From positions 1 to 64,000 of the forward strand of contig NZ_JOAI01000035.1 in NCBI RefSeq assembly GCF_000717715.1: DNA of 64,000 nucleotides, read 5' to 3'. Position numbers and translations under genes: made by a program. This DNA is from Streptomyces sp. NRRL B-24484. GTDB taxonomy: Bacteria; Actinomycetota; Actinomycetes; Streptomycetales; Streptomycetaceae. Shown piece after piece: positions 28,885-38,820 of this stretch (its first letter is position 1; every line of letters starts with the position of its first letter). The notes under the pieces were generated by a model. It was not told the origin of the DNA. It did not search any database and saw only the letters and a program-made list of their open reading frames with translations.

Positions 28885-28914
28885 TTGTCATGATGTGGAT
28901 CTGTGGCGCAGGAT
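28885..28914 (+). promoter_or_regulatory. Candidate promoter of TrmB/LuxR-type regulator
   Basis: TTGTCA (28885-28890) and CAGGAT (28909-28914) are 18 bases apart, located after the rluB terminator and 75 bases before the regulator start. Confidence 0.35.
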
Positions 28915-28988
28915 GGCCACCGGACAGCGGCTCGACGAGTGGCGGAACTGCGCCACTGGGCCACTGGCCGCATGGGGGAAGGAGCGGC

Positions 28989-29969
28989 GTGCTCGACGCA
29001 TTCGGAGCGCTCGGCCTCGGACGGCCGGACGGACAGGTGTACGCGGCCCTGGTGGTCTCGCCGCAGTCCACCGCCGAGGAGCTGGCCGGGCAGTGCGACC
29101 TGACACTGCAGCAGAGCCAGGACGCCCTCGACCGGTTGGCCGACCAGGGCATGGCCACCCGGGCCCCGGTCGACCGGGAACGCTACCTCGCGGTCGCGCC
29201 CGACGTCGCCATCGGCACCCTGATCGGCCACCGCGAGGCGGAGCTGCGCAGCGCCCGCGCCGAGATGCACCGGCTGATGGACGCCTTCCGCGAGGCGTCC
29301 CGCTACACCGACCCGGCGCACTCCGTCGAGGTGCTCACCGGCGGCGAGGCGATCGCCCAGCGGCTGGAGCACCTGGTCGACAGCACCCAGTACCAGGTGC
29401 GCGGCTTCGACTGCCCGCCGTACATCCAGGACCCGGTCGCCCAGATGCCCCGCCAGCGGGCCAAGCTCAAGGCGGGCGTGCGCTTCCGCACCGTGTACGA
29501 CAAGGACGCGGTGGCCTGGCCGGGCCGGCTGGAGAAGGAGATCCTCATCGGCGTCGAGGACGGTGAGGAGGCCCGCGTCCGCCCCGTGCTGCCGATGAAG
29601 ATGATGATGTCGGACGACAAGATGGCGATCATCCCGATCACCGTCGGCGACAGCGTCCTCGACGCCGCCTACGTCATCCACCCCTCGGCGCTGCTGCAGG
29701 CCCTGGACGCGCTGTTCGAGGCCGAGTGGGAGCGGGCCGTGCCGCTGCAGGCGGCGATCGGCGACGGCGAGGCCGACACCGGCCCCGAGGCCGACCACCG
29801 CAAGCTGCTCGGCCTGCTCGCCGCCGGCCTGACCGACGAGTCGATCGCCCGCTCCCTCGGCTGGAGCGCCCGCACCACCCAGCGGCGGCTGCAGAGCCTG
29901 ATGCGCCAGCTCGGCGCCACCACCCGCTTCCAGGCGGGCATGGCGGCCCGCGAGCGCGGCTGGCTCTGA
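28989..29969 (+). CDS. TrmB-type regulator with C-terminal LuxR-like HTH
   Basis: The protein has 326 aa. The N-terminus (MLDAFGALGLGRPDGQVYAALVVSPQSTAEELAGQCDLTLQQSQDALDRLADQGMATR) is a TrmB/MarR-like winged helix. The middle resembles the PLD-like effector domain of TrmB proteins. The end, HRKLLGLLAAGLTDESIARSLGWSARTTQRRLQSLMRQLGATTRFQAG, is a LuxR-type HTH. Many streptomycetes carry several such regulators; targets are unknown. The GTG at 28989 follows GGAAGGAG. Confidence 0.85.
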   Translation: MLDAFGALGLGRPDGQVYAALVVSPQSTAEELAGQCDLTLQQSQDALDRLADQGMATRAPVDRERYLAVAPDVAIGTLIGHREAELRSARAEMHRLMDAFREASRYTDPAHSVEVLTGGEAIAQRLEHLVDSTQYQVRGFDCPPYIQDPVAQMPRQRAKLKAGVRFRTVYDKDAVAWPGRLEKEILIGVEDGEEARVRPVLPMKMMMSDDKMAIIPITVGDSVLDAAYVIHPSALLQALDALFEAEWERAVPLQAAIGDGEADTGPEADHRKLLGLLAAGLTDESIARSLGWSARTTQRRLQSLMRQLGATTRFQAGMAARERGWL

Positions 29970-29994
29970 CCGCCGCCGCCCGGACGGGCCCGGC

Positions 29995-30357
29995 TCAGCT
30001 CCAGGGGAGCAGCCGGGCCCAGCGGCCGTCCGCGCCGCGCTCGACCTTCTCCAAGCCGATCACCGCCGTCCGGTTCAGCCGGCCGTAGATGTGCGGGAAG
30101 AGCACGTCCGGCGTGGCGCCGTCCGGCGGCGGGCCGGAGGGTGCCTCCCACTTCACCATCGGCTCGATCAGCTTCTCCTCGATCAGCAGCGCCATCAGCG
30201 GATCCGGCGTGTCGGCGAAGAAGAGGTTGGCGACGGCCAGCACCGTCCGCTCGTCGGCCGAGCAGTGGATGAAGCCGTCGGTGAGCAGCGAGGCGGCCGC
30301 GTACGGCCGCCCCGGGTCGCGCAGCCAGTCGTCCAGCGGGGCGAGATGGTAGATCAT
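29995..30357 (-). CDS. DUF952 family protein
   Basis: The protein has 120 aa. IYHLAPLDDWLRDPGRPYAAASLLTDGFIHCSADERTVLAVANLFF is the DUF952 signature (HLA...W..A...G.Y...SL..GFIHCS), with PHIYGRLNRTAVIGLEKVERG at the end. DUF952 is structurally related to ADP-ribosyltransferase-type folds, but no activity is established to my knowledge. No Shine-Dalgarno is seen; a TAGAAA hexamer ends 7 bases upstream of the ATG, so the mRNA may be leaderless. Confidence 0.85.
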   Translation of the reverse strand: MIYHLAPLDDWLRDPGRPYAAASLLTDGFIHCSADERTVLAVANLFFADTPDPLMALLIEEKLIEPMVKWEAPSGPPPDGATPDVLFPHIYGRLNRTAVIGLEKVERGADGRWARLLPWS

Positions 30358-30404
30358 GGGTCATTTCTACCGGAGTTGACGGGACAAATCCGGCTGGACC
30401 GGGC

Positions 30405-32006
30405 TCACAGTCCCGCCACCTTCGACGCCGCCGACACCTCGTACACGAGCGTGAGGGTGCGCCGGCCGCCGGGCGGCAGCGGAACGTCCCAGCGCACGAC
30501 GCCCTCCGAGTCCAGCTCGTCCGGCGCGGGCGAGCAGGCCTCCTTGCGCAGCTTCACCTCCACCGAGGACACCTCGGAGACCGGGATCCGCTCGCGGACC
30601 GTCACCACCTGCTCGTCCCGCTCCTCCGGCGCGGAGAACCGCGACAGGTGCAGCCGCACCGTCCGGGTGACCACCGTCCGGCCGGTGATGCCCGTCGTGC
30701 CGCGGCCCTCCTCGGTCTCCCGGACCACCCGGTGGCCGTCCGAACTGCCGAAGGCCAGCTCCGCCGTGGCACCCGGGGCGGTGAACCGCAGCTCGCCGCG
30801 GCCGGTGAACCCGCTGCCCTGCACCAGGTCGACCGGCCCGGCGAGCAGCGCGTGGCCCGCGTCGTTGCGGAACCGCACCACCCGGGTGACCAGCGGCGAC
30901 AGCTCCGGCACCGCCGCGAACTCGCTGCTCGCCGCGGTGTCGAACACGGTCAGCGGGATCCGGTGCGCCCGGCCGTCGGCCGGCACCGAGGCCGGCGACG
31001 CCGCCCGCAGCACCCGCACCTCGCCGCCGTCGTCCACGCCCGGCAGTCCGTCCGGGGACGGGCCGGTCGTGCCGATCTCCTCCTCGCGCAGCTCCACCTC
31101 GACCGTCCGGCGTTCCTCCGCGGTGCGCTCGCGCAGGCTCAGCACGTCCTCGGTCAGCCGCGGCGGCTCGGAGGCCAGCGCCGACCGGGCCGTGGAGAAC
31201 GTCAGCCGCGCCCCGGACCAGTCCTCGCCCGTCCGCTGCCAGACCACCGCCTCGGTCTCCAGCACCAGCCGCCCACCCGCCAGGGCGGCCCGGTAGGCCG
31301 GCCGCCACAGCGCGCACGGCGTCAGGTGGCCCACCCTCAGCTCGGCCCGGCCCGCGGCCTCCGCCTCCACCGTCACCTCGACGTGGGCGAACAGCTCGGC
31401 CGGCTCCTGCTCGGCCGCGTCCAGCGCCCGGCGGGCCGCCGCCAGGTCCTCGGCCAGCTCCTCCAGCCGTGCCCCGGACACCCGCAGCTTCTCGCCGTAC
31501 GCGTCCCGCTCGCCGTCGATCCGGTCCAGCTCGCGGCCCCAGCGGCTGCGCTCCAGCTCGCCGCGGCCCGCGCCCTCGCCGATCTCCCGCAGCAGGTCCG
31601 AGGCGAGCTGGGCGAGCAGCGCCAGCCGCGCCTCCAGCCGCTCCCGGACCCGGGACTCGGCCTGCTGCTCCTGCTCCAGGGCGTGCACCCGGTGCCGCAG
31701 CTCCGAGTCCTCGCCGGTGGGCGGCAGCGGGGCGCGCGGCACCCAGCTGCGCACCACCCGGGCGTCCAGCACCCGGACGCCCCCGCTGCCGGGCGCCTCC
31801 GCGCGCAGGGTGCGGTCCACGGCGAGCGCGGAGACCGGGCCGAGCCGCAGCCGGCTGACTCCGGCGGGCAGGTCGACCACGGCGGTGCGCTCGACGTGCG
31901 CGCGGTCCTCCAGACAGGTCACCGCCGTCACCGGCAGCGGGTGGTCCGCCGCCGGCGCCTGCGGCAGCGGCCCGTCGGGGAGCGGGGCGATGGGTGTGTC
32001 GGTCAT
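30405..32006 (-). CDS. DUF4139 (MuiA-like) protein, copy B
   Basis: The protein has 533 aa. The first ~100 residues form a beta domain (HVERTAVVDLPAGVSRLRLGPVSALAVDRTLRAE, DUF4140-like), then a coiled coil (140-235), then the DUF4139 beta-rich C-terminal part with LVLETEAVVWQRTGEDWSGARLTFSTARS and VQGSGFTGRGELRFTAPG, ending GGRRTLTLVYEV. The function of these mucoidy-inhibitor-like proteins is unknown. The ATG at 32006 has GGAGGAG upstream and is two bases from the stop of its paralogue, so the pair is an operon. Confidence 0.85.
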   Translation of the reverse strand: MTDTPIAPLPDGPLPQAPAADHPLPVTAVTCLEDRAHVERTAVVDLPAGVSRLRLGPVSALAVDRTLRAEAPGSGGVRVLDARVVRSWVPRAPLPPTGEDSELRHRVHALEQEQQAESRVRERLEARLALLAQLASDLLREIGEGAGRGELERSRWGRELDRIDGERDAYGEKLRVSGARLEELAEDLAAARRALDAAEQEPAELFAHVEVTVEAEAAGRAELRVGHLTPCALWRPAYRAALAGGRLVLETEAVVWQRTGEDWSGARLTFSTARSALASEPPRLTEDVLSLRERTAEERRTVEVELREEEIGTTGPSPDGLPGVDDGGEVRVLRAASPASVPADGRAHRIPLTVFDTAASSEFAAVPELSPLVTRVVRFRNDAGHALLAGPVDLVQGSGFTGRGELRFTAPGATAELAFGSSDGHRVVRETEEGRGTTGITGRTVVTRTVRLHLSRFSAPEERDEQVVTVRERIPVSEVSSVEVKLRKEACSPAPDELDSEGVVRWDVPLPPGGRRTLTLVYEVSAASKVAGL

Positions 32007-32008
32007 GG

Positions 32009-34144
32009 TCAGCTCCTCCGGTTGCCGCCGACGACGGCCTTGCCGGCCGGGATGCGGATCTCGTAGCCGCCGTCGAGTTCGGCGGTGCCGTCGGCGGGCA
32101 GCTCCACCCGCCAGCGCCTGGTGCTCGGCGGGTAGGCGTCGGACGGGCGGTCGGGCGCGCTCCAGGTGCCGCGCTCCTCGATCCGCACGTCCTGGTCGGC
32201 GGAGACCGGCACCCGCTCGCGGACCTCCACGGTGACGGGGTGCGGCAGCCGGTTCGCCAGCTCCACGTGGATCCGGTGGTCCAGCACCGTCGTGTTGTTG
32301 AGCATGCCCGCGGTGGACTCCCGCATCTCGGTGCGGCGGGCCACCCGCACCGCCTCCGCCTGGCCGAGGCCGACCCGGCGGGCGCCGCCCGCGGCCAGCG
32401 TCGGCAGCGCCGCGGTCAGCAGGAAGTCGCCGTCCACCGTCACCTCCACCGGACCGGCCAGCAGCGCCGAGGCCGTGGCGTTGGTCAGCACCAGCGTCCC
32501 GTACACCGCCTCCTCGACGGCCGGCACGCAGACGTACTCGGTGCGCAGCGACACCGGCACCTCCCCAACGGTGACGGTGTGCCAGGTGCCGTCCGAGGGC
32601 ACGTCGGCCCGCGCCGCCGCGTCGTACCGCTGGTCGAACGAGCCCGCCGACACCCGCGGCCGCACCGCGTGCGCCGGCAGCGCCAGCCCCGCCACCGACT
32701 CGGCGAGGTTCCGCGACTCCGTCGCCGCAGGGTCGTGCACCGCCCCGGGGAACAGCAGGCCGCGGCGGTGCGCCGGCCGGTCGGGGCCGTCCAGCACCAG
32801 GCCTGCGTAGTCCAGCTGCGCCTGCGAAGGACCGGGCGGCACCGGCGGCGCCACCGGCTCCGGCGCCACGTCGAAGGCGGCGGCCGGCGCGGAGCGTGCC
32901 CCGCCCCCGGCCCTCGCGCGCATCCCGCGGGCGGACGCCACCGGCGCCGGCGGAGGCATCGCGCCCGGTGGCATCGCCCCGGGCGACTGCGGCGCCGTGC
33001 CGTACGCCTGGACGGCCGGAGCCGGCATCGGGAAGCCCTGCGGCGCGGCAGCCGGTGAGGGCGGCGGGGGCGGCGGAGGAGCCGCGAACGGCAGTGCGGT
33101 CTCCGCGCCGGTGAGACCACCGGCCAGCGTCACGTCCGGGGCGGCAGCGGGCCGCGCCGACCGGCCCGGCCGGCCACCACCCGCCGGACGGCCCCGCGAC
33201 ACCCGCGGCTGCGGCGGCCGGCCCGCCGCGTCGTACCCGGTGAACAGGTCACCCAGGCCCGCCGGGGGCTCCCGCCAGCCCGACGCGGCCGGTGCGGCCT
33301 GCCGCCGGCCGATCCGCAGCGAACGCAGCTGCGGCAGGTCCGTCCGGCGCTGCAGGTCCGCCGTCGACAGGCCGATCCGCACGCCCGACCAGTCCTCGCC
33401 GGTGCGCTGCGCGAGCTGGGCGCGCAGCAGCAGCGTCCCGCTGCCCTCGCCCTGGCGGTAGGTCAGCCGGTACGTCGGCACCCAGACCGCACCCGGCACC
33501 CCGTACTCCACCTCCAGCTCGACCTCGGCACCCTCCGCCGCACCCTCCAGGGTCACCACGGCCGAGCTGCCCAGTGTCACCGGACCGACCGCCACCGCGG
33601 ACGACGCCCGGGCCAACGCGTCCTCGGCGAGGACCAGTTCGTGCTCGGCCAGCCGCAGCTCCTCGGCGAGGCCGGCGGCCCGGCCGTGCAGGTCGGCCAG
33701 CCGCTCGTCCACGAAGTCCGCCAACTGCAGCCACGCGTCGGCGGGCGTGCGGCGGTGCGGCTCGTCCGCCTGCAGCGGCGGCGGGACGGCCCGTACCGCG
33801 GAGATCTCCGCGATCCGCGCCTCCTGCCGTGCGGCGCGCTGCCGCAGGGCCTCCGCGGCGTCCCGCGCCCGCTCCACCCGGCGGCGCAGCTCCGGGAGGT
33901 CCGAGCGGCTGCGGACCTCAGCCTCCGGCTCCAGACGGGCCGCCGTGACCCGCGCCCCGCCGGAGAGCACCGAGGCGCGCAGCGAACCCGCGTCCGCCAC
34001 GCGCGGCAGGCCGGTCAGCCGGACCCTGCCGTCCGCGGGCACCGTGCCGCGGGCCCGCCTGCGGCACAGCGCCCCGCTCGCGTACACCACCACCGAGTCG
34101 AGTACCGACTCCCACCGATCCGCCGTCGCCGTCTGTGCTGCCAC
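32009..34144 (-). CDS. DUF4139 (MuiA-like) protein, copy A
   Basis: The protein has 711 aa, paralogous to the next gene: LDSVVVYASGALCRRRARGTVPADGRVRLTGLPRVAD is the N-terminal beta domain, a coiled coil follows, then RTGEDWSGVRIGLSTADLQ. A Pro/Gly/Ala-rich insert (about 305-430) separates this from the last part, SFDQRYDAAARADVPSDG...TLVLTNATASALLAGPVEV. Start: the GTG at 34144 (MAAQTATADRWES) follows GAAGGGCAGGGCGGG. It has no signal peptide, so is cytosolic. Confidence 0.82.
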   Translation of the reverse strand: MAAQTATADRWESVLDSVVVYASGALCRRRARGTVPADGRVRLTGLPRVADAGSLRASVLSGGARVTAARLEPEAEVRSRSDLPELRRRVERARDAAEALRQRAARQEARIAEISAVRAVPPPLQADEPHRRTPADAWLQLADFVDERLADLHGRAAGLAEELRLAEHELVLAEDALARASSAVAVGPVTLGSSAVVTLEGAAEGAEVELEVEYGVPGAVWVPTYRLTYRQGEGSGTLLLRAQLAQRTGEDWSGVRIGLSTADLQRRTDLPQLRSLRIGRRQAAPAASGWREPPAGLGDLFTGYDAAGRPPQPRVSRGRPAGGGRPGRSARPAAAPDVTLAGGLTGAETALPFAAPPPPPPPSPAAAPQGFPMPAPAVQAYGTAPQSPGAMPPGAMPPPAPVASARGMRARAGGGARSAPAAAFDVAPEPVAPPVPPGPSQAQLDYAGLVLDGPDRPAHRRGLLFPGAVHDPAATESRNLAESVAGLALPAHAVRPRVSAGSFDQRYDAAARADVPSDGTWHTVTVGEVPVSLRTEYVCVPAVEEAVYGTLVLTNATASALLAGPVEVTVDGDFLLTAALPTLAAGGARRVGLGQAEAVRVARRTEMRESTAGMLNNTTVLDHRIHVELANRLPHPVTVEVRERVPVSADQDVRIEERGTWSAPDRPSDAYPPSTRRWRVELPADGTAELDGGYEIRIPAGKAVVGGNRRS

Positions 34145-34609
34145 CCCGCCCTGCCCTTCGTCCGTCCCCGGTCCGGGCCGCCAGTCTGCCCGGGCAGGCG
34201 GCCGTCCGCCGCGGATTTCCGCTGCGCGTCGGCTGAGGGGACGACCCCGCCGCCCACCGCGGTTGCGGACGGAGACCCACCCGGGCGAACGGGGGACCCG
34301 CGCAGTCCGGGCACGGCCCACTTCGCGGGTGCGGGGCAAGGCGAACAAGGGGCGCGTGGGGCACCTCCCGGCCGAAGACCGGGGGAGGACCGCGCGCGGC
34401 GGGAGAGTGCGTGACACCTTCCGTCCCGCGCAGTTCCCCGCGCCCCCGGGTGCATGCCACCTGTCCTCCCGCGGCCCTGGAATCGCCCTTCCCGTAGGGG
34501 CCGCCGCTGTGCGGCGGGTTCGGTGGGTGGACGGCTTCGACGGGTGGGGTGGGGTTGCGGGAGGATGAGCGGAGCAGAAGTCCGCCCGTACCAGGAGACC
34601 AACCCCGTC
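34145..34609. other. 465-base gap upstream of tyrA
   Basis: This gap between divergent DUF4139-A and tyrA shows no convincing gene. It carries one arm, GCGCAGTTCCCCGCGCCCC (34428-34446), identical to the right arm of the inverted-repeat element at 19677-19695, so it looks like a decayed copy of that element. Promoters for both flanking genes should be here, but none is clear. Confidence 0.5.
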
Positions 34610-35695
34610 ATGCGCACAGCCGCCGTCATCGGCACCGGACTGATCGGCACCTCCGCCGCCCTCGCGCTCACCGGCCGCGGGGTCGCCGTCTACCTGGAGG
34701 ACGCCGACCCGGACGCCGCCCGGACCGCCGCCGCGCTCGGGGCGGGTACGACCGAGCTGCCCGACGGCCCGGTCGACCTGGCGATCGTCGCGGTGCCGCC
34801 AGCGCTGGTCGGCAAGGTGCTGGCGGACTGCCAGCGCCGCGGCCTGGCCCGCTGCTACACCGACGTGGCGAGCGTGAAGGCCGGCCCGCGGGCCGAGGTG
34901 GCGGCGCTCGGCTGCGACACCGTCCACTACATCGGCGGCCATCCGATGGCGGGCCGCGAGCGGTCCGGTCCGCTGGCCGCCCGCGCCGACCTCTTCGAGG
35001 GCCGGCCGTGGGTGCTCACCCCGACCGGGGACACCGACACGGACACCCTGAACGCCGCGCTGGAACTGGTCGCGCTCTGCGGGGCCATGCCGATCGTGAT
35101 GGACGCGACCGCCCACGACCGGGCCGTCGCCCTGGTCTCGCACGCCCCCCAGCTGGTCTCCTCGATCGTGGCGGCCCGGCTGGAGCACGCCGACGAGACC
35201 GCCGTCCGGCTGTCCGGGCAGGGCGTCCGCGACGTGACCCGGATCGCCGCGTCCAACCCGGCGCTCTGGGTGGACATCCTCTCCGCGAACGCCGGGGTGG
35301 TCGCCGACATCCTGCAGGAGGTGGCCGTGGACCTCGGCGAGGCGGTGACGGCGCTGCGCGCCCTGCAGGCCGCCGACGAGGGCGAGCGGCGCGCCGGTGC
35401 GGCCGGCATCGAGGCGGTGATGCGGCGCGGCAACACCGGCCACGCCCGGATCCCCGGCAAGCACGGTGCCCCGCCGACCCGGTACGAGTCGGTCACCGTC
35501 GTCCTGGGCGACCAGCCCGGCGAGCTCGGCCGGCTCTTCGGCGAGGTCGGTGCGCTCGGCGTCAACATCGAGGACGTCACCATCGAGCACTCCGACGGCC
35601 AGCAGGTCGGCCACGTGCACCTGGACGTCGCCCCGTCGGCCGTCCGACTGCTCACCGGCGGTCTGCGCGACCGCGGCTGGAGCGTCCGCGACTGA
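34610..35695 (+). CDS. tyrA: Prephenate dehydrogenase with ACT domain
   Basis: The protein has 361 aa. It oxidatively decarboxylates prephenate to 4-hydroxyphenylpyruvate in tyrosine synthesis. Rossmann motif AVIGTGLIGTSAALAL is at the N-terminus; GGHPMAGRERSGP holds the family His, and the C-terminus (about 280-361: SVTVVLGDQPGELGRLFGEVGALGVNIEDVTIEH) is an ACT domain for feedback control, probably by tyrosine. The ATG at 34610 is preferred: AGGAG lies 12 bases upstream, while the ATG at 34565 has a site abutting it. It precedes cmk and der with a small gene between. Confidence 0.9.
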   Translation: MRTAAVIGTGLIGTSAALALTGRGVAVYLEDADPDAARTAAALGAGTTELPDGPVDLAIVAVPPALVGKVLADCQRRGLARCYTDVASVKAGPRAEVAALGCDTVHYIGGHPMAGRERSGPLAARADLFEGRPWVLTPTGDTDTDTLNAALELVALCGAMPIVMDATAHDRAVALVSHAPQLVSSIVAARLEHADETAVRLSGQGVRDVTRIAASNPALWVDILSANAGVVADILQEVAVDLGEAVTALRALQAADEGERRAGAAGIEAVMRRGNTGHARIPGKHGAPPTRYESVTVVLGDQPGELGRLFGEVGALGVNIEDVTIEHSDGQQVGHVHLDVAPSAVRLLTGGLRDRGWSVRD

Positions 35696-35769
35696 GCTCC
35701 CCGCCGCTCCGGGAACCGCCCGTCGTCCCGGCCGCGTCGGTGCACCGGACGGGCTTGGGGGGAGGGCTG

Positions 35770-36324
35770 ATGTACGGACACGAGCCGGTGGACGGACCGG
35801 TGGACGCGGCGGCGGACGCACTGGTGTGGCGTCCGGGTCCGCCGGACGGCGACCGCACCGCGGCCCTGGTCGGCGCCGTGGACGCCGGTGCCGTGCTGCT
35901 CCTGCTGCTGCTCTGGCCGGTGCTGCGGTGGTGGGGCTGCGCGATCGGCGCGGCGCTGCTCGCCGGGCAGCTGGCCGGCCTGCGGGTGCTGCGGACCCGG
36001 CGGCGACGGCTGGTGGTGGAGTGCGAGCTGCGCCCGGCGCAGGGCACCGCCCGGTTCGTGCTGCACGGCGGGGCCGAGCAGATCGTCCCGTTGGCGGCGG
36101 TCCGGCGGATCGGCCTCACGCACTGGGGCGAGCGCGGTGCGCGCGGCACCCGGTCGACGGCCGACTTCGTGCTGGAACCCGCGTCGGCACCCGTGCCCGG
36201 CACCGCCGGCGGGCTGCGGACGGCGCGCACCGTCGTGCCGGAGGACGACCTGGACCGGCTGCGGGCCTTCGCCGCCCGGCACGGGGTGCGGTACGACGAG
36301 GAGGAGCGGCTGCCGGCCGACTGA
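35770..36324 (+). CDS. Small membrane-anchored protein between tyrA and cmk
   Basis: The protein has 184 aa. One or two hydrophobic helices (AVDAGAVLLLLLLWPVLRWWGCAIGAALLAGQLAGLRVL, about 35-73) are followed by Arg-rich RTRRRRL and a soluble beta-rich domain (VVECELRPAQGTARFVLHGGAEQIVPLAAVRRIGLTHWGERG) resembling PH-like bacterial domains. Function unknown. The ATG at 35770 has GGGGGGAGGG upstream. Same direction as tyrA and cmk. Confidence 0.72.
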   Translation: MYGHEPVDGPVDAAADALVWRPGPPDGDRTAALVGAVDAGAVLLLLLLWPVLRWWGCAIGAALLAGQLAGLRVLRTRRRRLVVECELRPAQGTARFVLHGGAEQIVPLAAVRRIGLTHWGERGARGTRSTADFVLEPASAPVPGTAGGLRTARTVVPEDDLDRLRAFAARHGVRYDEEERLPAD

Positions 36325-36453
36325 CCGGCGGGCCGCCGAGGGGGCCGCGCACGGCACCGGGGACCGACCGGACGGGATGCCTCCGCCGGTCCATTAACCT
36401 TGTAGATAGTCATCCCGGCCCGAGCGCGCCGGACCGAGAGAGAGGTTCGCCCC

Positions 36454-37170
36454 GTGGACACTGCCGACCGAGCGCACGCCCCGGTCGTCGTCGCCATCGA
36501 CGGACCCTCCGGATCGGGCAAGTCGACCGTCTCGCGGGCGGTCGCCGCCCGCCTCGGCCTCAGCTTCCTGGACACCGGCGCCATGTACCGCGCGATGACC
36601 TGGTGGATGCTCGCCAACGACGTCGACGTGGACGACGCCGAGGCCGTCGCGATCGCCTGCGGCAAGCCCGTGATCGTCTCCGGTACGGACGCGGCCGGCC
36701 CGACCATCACGGTCGACGGCCATGACGTCTCCGGCCCGATCCGCGGCCCCGAGGTGACCGCCAAGGTCTCCGCGGTCTCCGCCGTCCCGGCCGTCCGGGC
36801 CCGGCTGGTGGAGCTGCAGCGCGGCTGCGCCGAGGTCGCGCCGCGCGGCATAGTCGCCGAGGGCCGCGACATGGGCACCGTGGTCTTCCCGGAGGCCACC
36901 GCCAAGGTCTTCCTCACCGCCTCGGGCGCCGCCCGTGCCGCACGCCGTGCGGCCGAGCTCCGTGCCAAGGGCGTGGACGAGGCCACCATCGCCTCGATGG
37001 CCGCCGACCTGGACCGCCGGGACGCCGCCGACTCCTCCCGGGAGACGGCGCCGCTGGCCCAGGCACCGGACGCCGTCCTGGTGGACACCAGCGAGCTCAC
37101 CCTCGACCAGGTGATCGACACGGTCGCCGCCCTGGTCGAGGAGCGGGCCCAGCAGCCGTCCGCCGTCTGA
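36454..37170 (+). CDS. cmk: Cytidylate kinase
   Basis: The protein has 238 aa and phosphorylates CMP and dCMP. P-loop GPSGSGKST lies at residues 17-25; LSFLDTGAMYRAMTWWML and RGPEVTAKVSAVSAVPAVRARLVELQR (CMP-binding region) and VVAEGRDMGTVVFPEATAKVFLTAS-type motifs (here IVAEGRDMGTVVFP) are standard. The GTG at 36454 follows GAGAGAGAGG. It is paired with der, a common arrangement in bacteria. Confidence 0.95.
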   Translation: MDTADRAHAPVVVAIDGPSGSGKSTVSRAVAARLGLSFLDTGAMYRAMTWWMLANDVDVDDAEAVAIACGKPVIVSGTDAAGPTITVDGHDVSGPIRGPEVTAKVSAVSAVPAVRARLVELQRGCAEVAPRGIVAEGRDMGTVVFPEATAKVFLTASGAARAARRAAELRAKGVDEATIASMAADLDRRDAADSSRETAPLAQAPDAVLVDTSELTLDQVIDTVAALVEERAQQPSAV

Positions 37171-37293
37171 CCATCCTCGGGCCGTCCGGCCCGTCCTCCG
37201 ACTACGGGACACGTAGTTTCGCGCTGCCCGACCGGGCAGGTACGCACGGCACGCCCCTGGGAAGGGCCGTGCCGGGAAACGGAAACCACACAC

Positions 37294-38748
37294 ATGAGCA
37301 ACGACACCGCCGCGCACCACGGTGAGCTCGGCGACGCCGAGTACGCCGAGTTCATGGCGCTGGCCGCCGAAGAGGGCTTCGACACCGACGAGGTGGACGC
37401 CGACCTCGACGCCGCCTCGCACGGCCCGCTGCCGGTGCTGGCCGTCGTCGGCCGCCCGAACGTGGGCAAGTCGACCCTGGTCAACCGCATCATCGGCCGC
37501 CGCGAGGCGGTCGTCGAGGACCGCCCCGGCGTCACCCGCGACCGCGTCACCTACGAGGCGACCTGGAACGGCCGCCGCTTCAAGCTCGTCGACACCGGCG
37601 GCTGGGAGATCGACGTCCTCGGTATCGACGCCGCCGTCGCCGCCCAGGCCGAGTACGGCATCGAGTCCGCCGACGCGGTGCTCTTCGTCGTCGACGCCAC
37701 CGTCGGCGCGACCGACACCGACGAGGCGCTGGTCAAGCTGATCCGCCGGGCCGGCAAGCCGGTCGTGCTGTGCGCCAACAAGGTCGACGGCCCGTCCACC
37801 GAGGCCGAGGCCGCCTACCTGTGGTCGCTCGGCCTCGGCGAACCGTACCCCGTCTCCGCGCTGCACGGCCGTGGCTCCGGCGACCTGCTGGACGCCGTCA
37901 TGGCCGCGCTGCCCGACGCCCCGCCGCAGCTCTTCGGCAACGGCCCCCTCGGCGGCCCCCGCCGGGTCGCGCTGATCGGCCGCCCGAACGTCGGCAAGTC
38001 CAGCCTGCTCAACAAGGTCGCCGGCGAGGAGCGGGTGGTCGTCAACGAGCTGGCCGGCACCACCCGCGACCCGGTCGACGAGATGATCGAGCTCGGCGGC
38101 AAGACCTGGAAGTTCGTCGACACCGCCGGCATCCGCCGCCGTGTCCACCTGACCGCGGGCGCCGACTTCTACGCCTCGCTGCGCACCTCCTCGGCGCTGG
38201 AGAAGGCCGAGGTCGCGGTCGTCCTGATCGACGCCAGCGAGACCCTCGCCGAGCAGGACACCCGGATCATCTCGATGGCCGTCGAGGCCGGCCGCGCCGT
38301 CGTGATCGCCTACAACAAGTGGGACCAGCTCGACGAGGAGCGCCGCTATTACCTGGAGCGCGAGATCGAGCGGGATCTCGTCCAGGTGCAGTGGGCGCCG
38401 CGGGTCAACGTCTCGGCGAAGACCGGCCGCCACATGGAGAAGCTCGTCCCGGCGATCGAGACCGCGCTGGAGGGCTGGGAGACCCGCATCCCGACGGCCC
38501 GTCTGAACGCCTTCCTGGGCGAGCTGGTGGCGGCCCACCCGCACCCGATCCGCGGCGGCAAGCAGCCCCGCATCCTGTTCGGCACCCAGGCCGGCACCCG
38601 CCCGCCGCGGTTCGTGCTGTTCGCCTCCGGCTTCCTGGAGGCGGGCTACCGCCGCTTCGTCGAGCGCCGGCTGCGCGAGGAGTTCGGCTTCGAGGGCACG
38701 CCGATCTCGATCTCGGTGCGGGTGCGCGAGAAGCGCCGCAAGAAGTAA
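37294..38748 (+). CDS. der: Ribosome-assembly GTPase Der (EngA)
   Basis: The protein has 484 aa. Two tandem GTPase domains carry P-loops GRPNVGKST (from residue 53) and GRPNVGKSS (from 229), with DTGGWE and DTAGIRR switch II motifs, NKVDG and NKWDQ specificity motifs, and a C-terminal KH-like domain ([34 protein letters not shown]). It acts in 50S subunit maturation. The head of about 45 acidic residues is an actinobacterial feature. The ATG is at 37294. Confidence 0.96.
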   Translation: MSNDTAAHHGELGDAEYAEFMALAAEEGFDTDEVDADLDAASHGPLPVLAVVGRPNVGKSTLVNRIIGRREAVVEDRPGVTRDRVTYEATWNGRRFKLVDTGGWEIDVLGIDAAVAAQAEYGIESADAVLFVVDATVGATDTDEALVKLIRRAGKPVVLCANKVDGPSTEAEAAYLWSLGLGEPYPVSALHGRGSGDLLDAVMAALPDAPPQLFGNGPLGGPRRVALIGRPNVGKSSLLNKVAGEERVVVNELAGTTRDPVDEMIELGGKTWKFVDTAGIRRRVHLTAGADFYASLRTSSALEKAEVAVVLIDASETLAEQDTRIISMAVEAGRAVVIAYNKWDQLDEERRYYLEREIERDLVQVQWAPRVNVSAKTGRHMEKLVPAIETALEGWETRIPTARLNAFLGELVAAHPHPIRGGKQPRILFGTQAGTRPPRFVLFASGFLEAGYRRFVERRLREEFGFEGTPISISVRVREKRRKK

Positions 38749-38756
38749 CGAGGAGA

Positions 38757-38806
38757 ACGACGGCCGGGGCCGGGCAGCGATCGCGCTGCCCGGCCCCGGC
38801 CGTCGT
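38757..38806. terminator. Strong bidirectional terminator after der
   Basis: A perfect 23-bp stem (38757-38779 with 38784-38806), loop ATCG, lies between the convergent stops of der and the gene at 38821. Confidence 0.92.
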
Positions 38807-38820
38807 CCGTCCCCGGCCGC

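Noticed and set aside
32009..35821. Minus-strand frame of 1270 aa including DUF4139-A
   Set aside because: Overlaps tyrA fully; the DUF4139 protein begins at GTG 34144 with a ribosome site.
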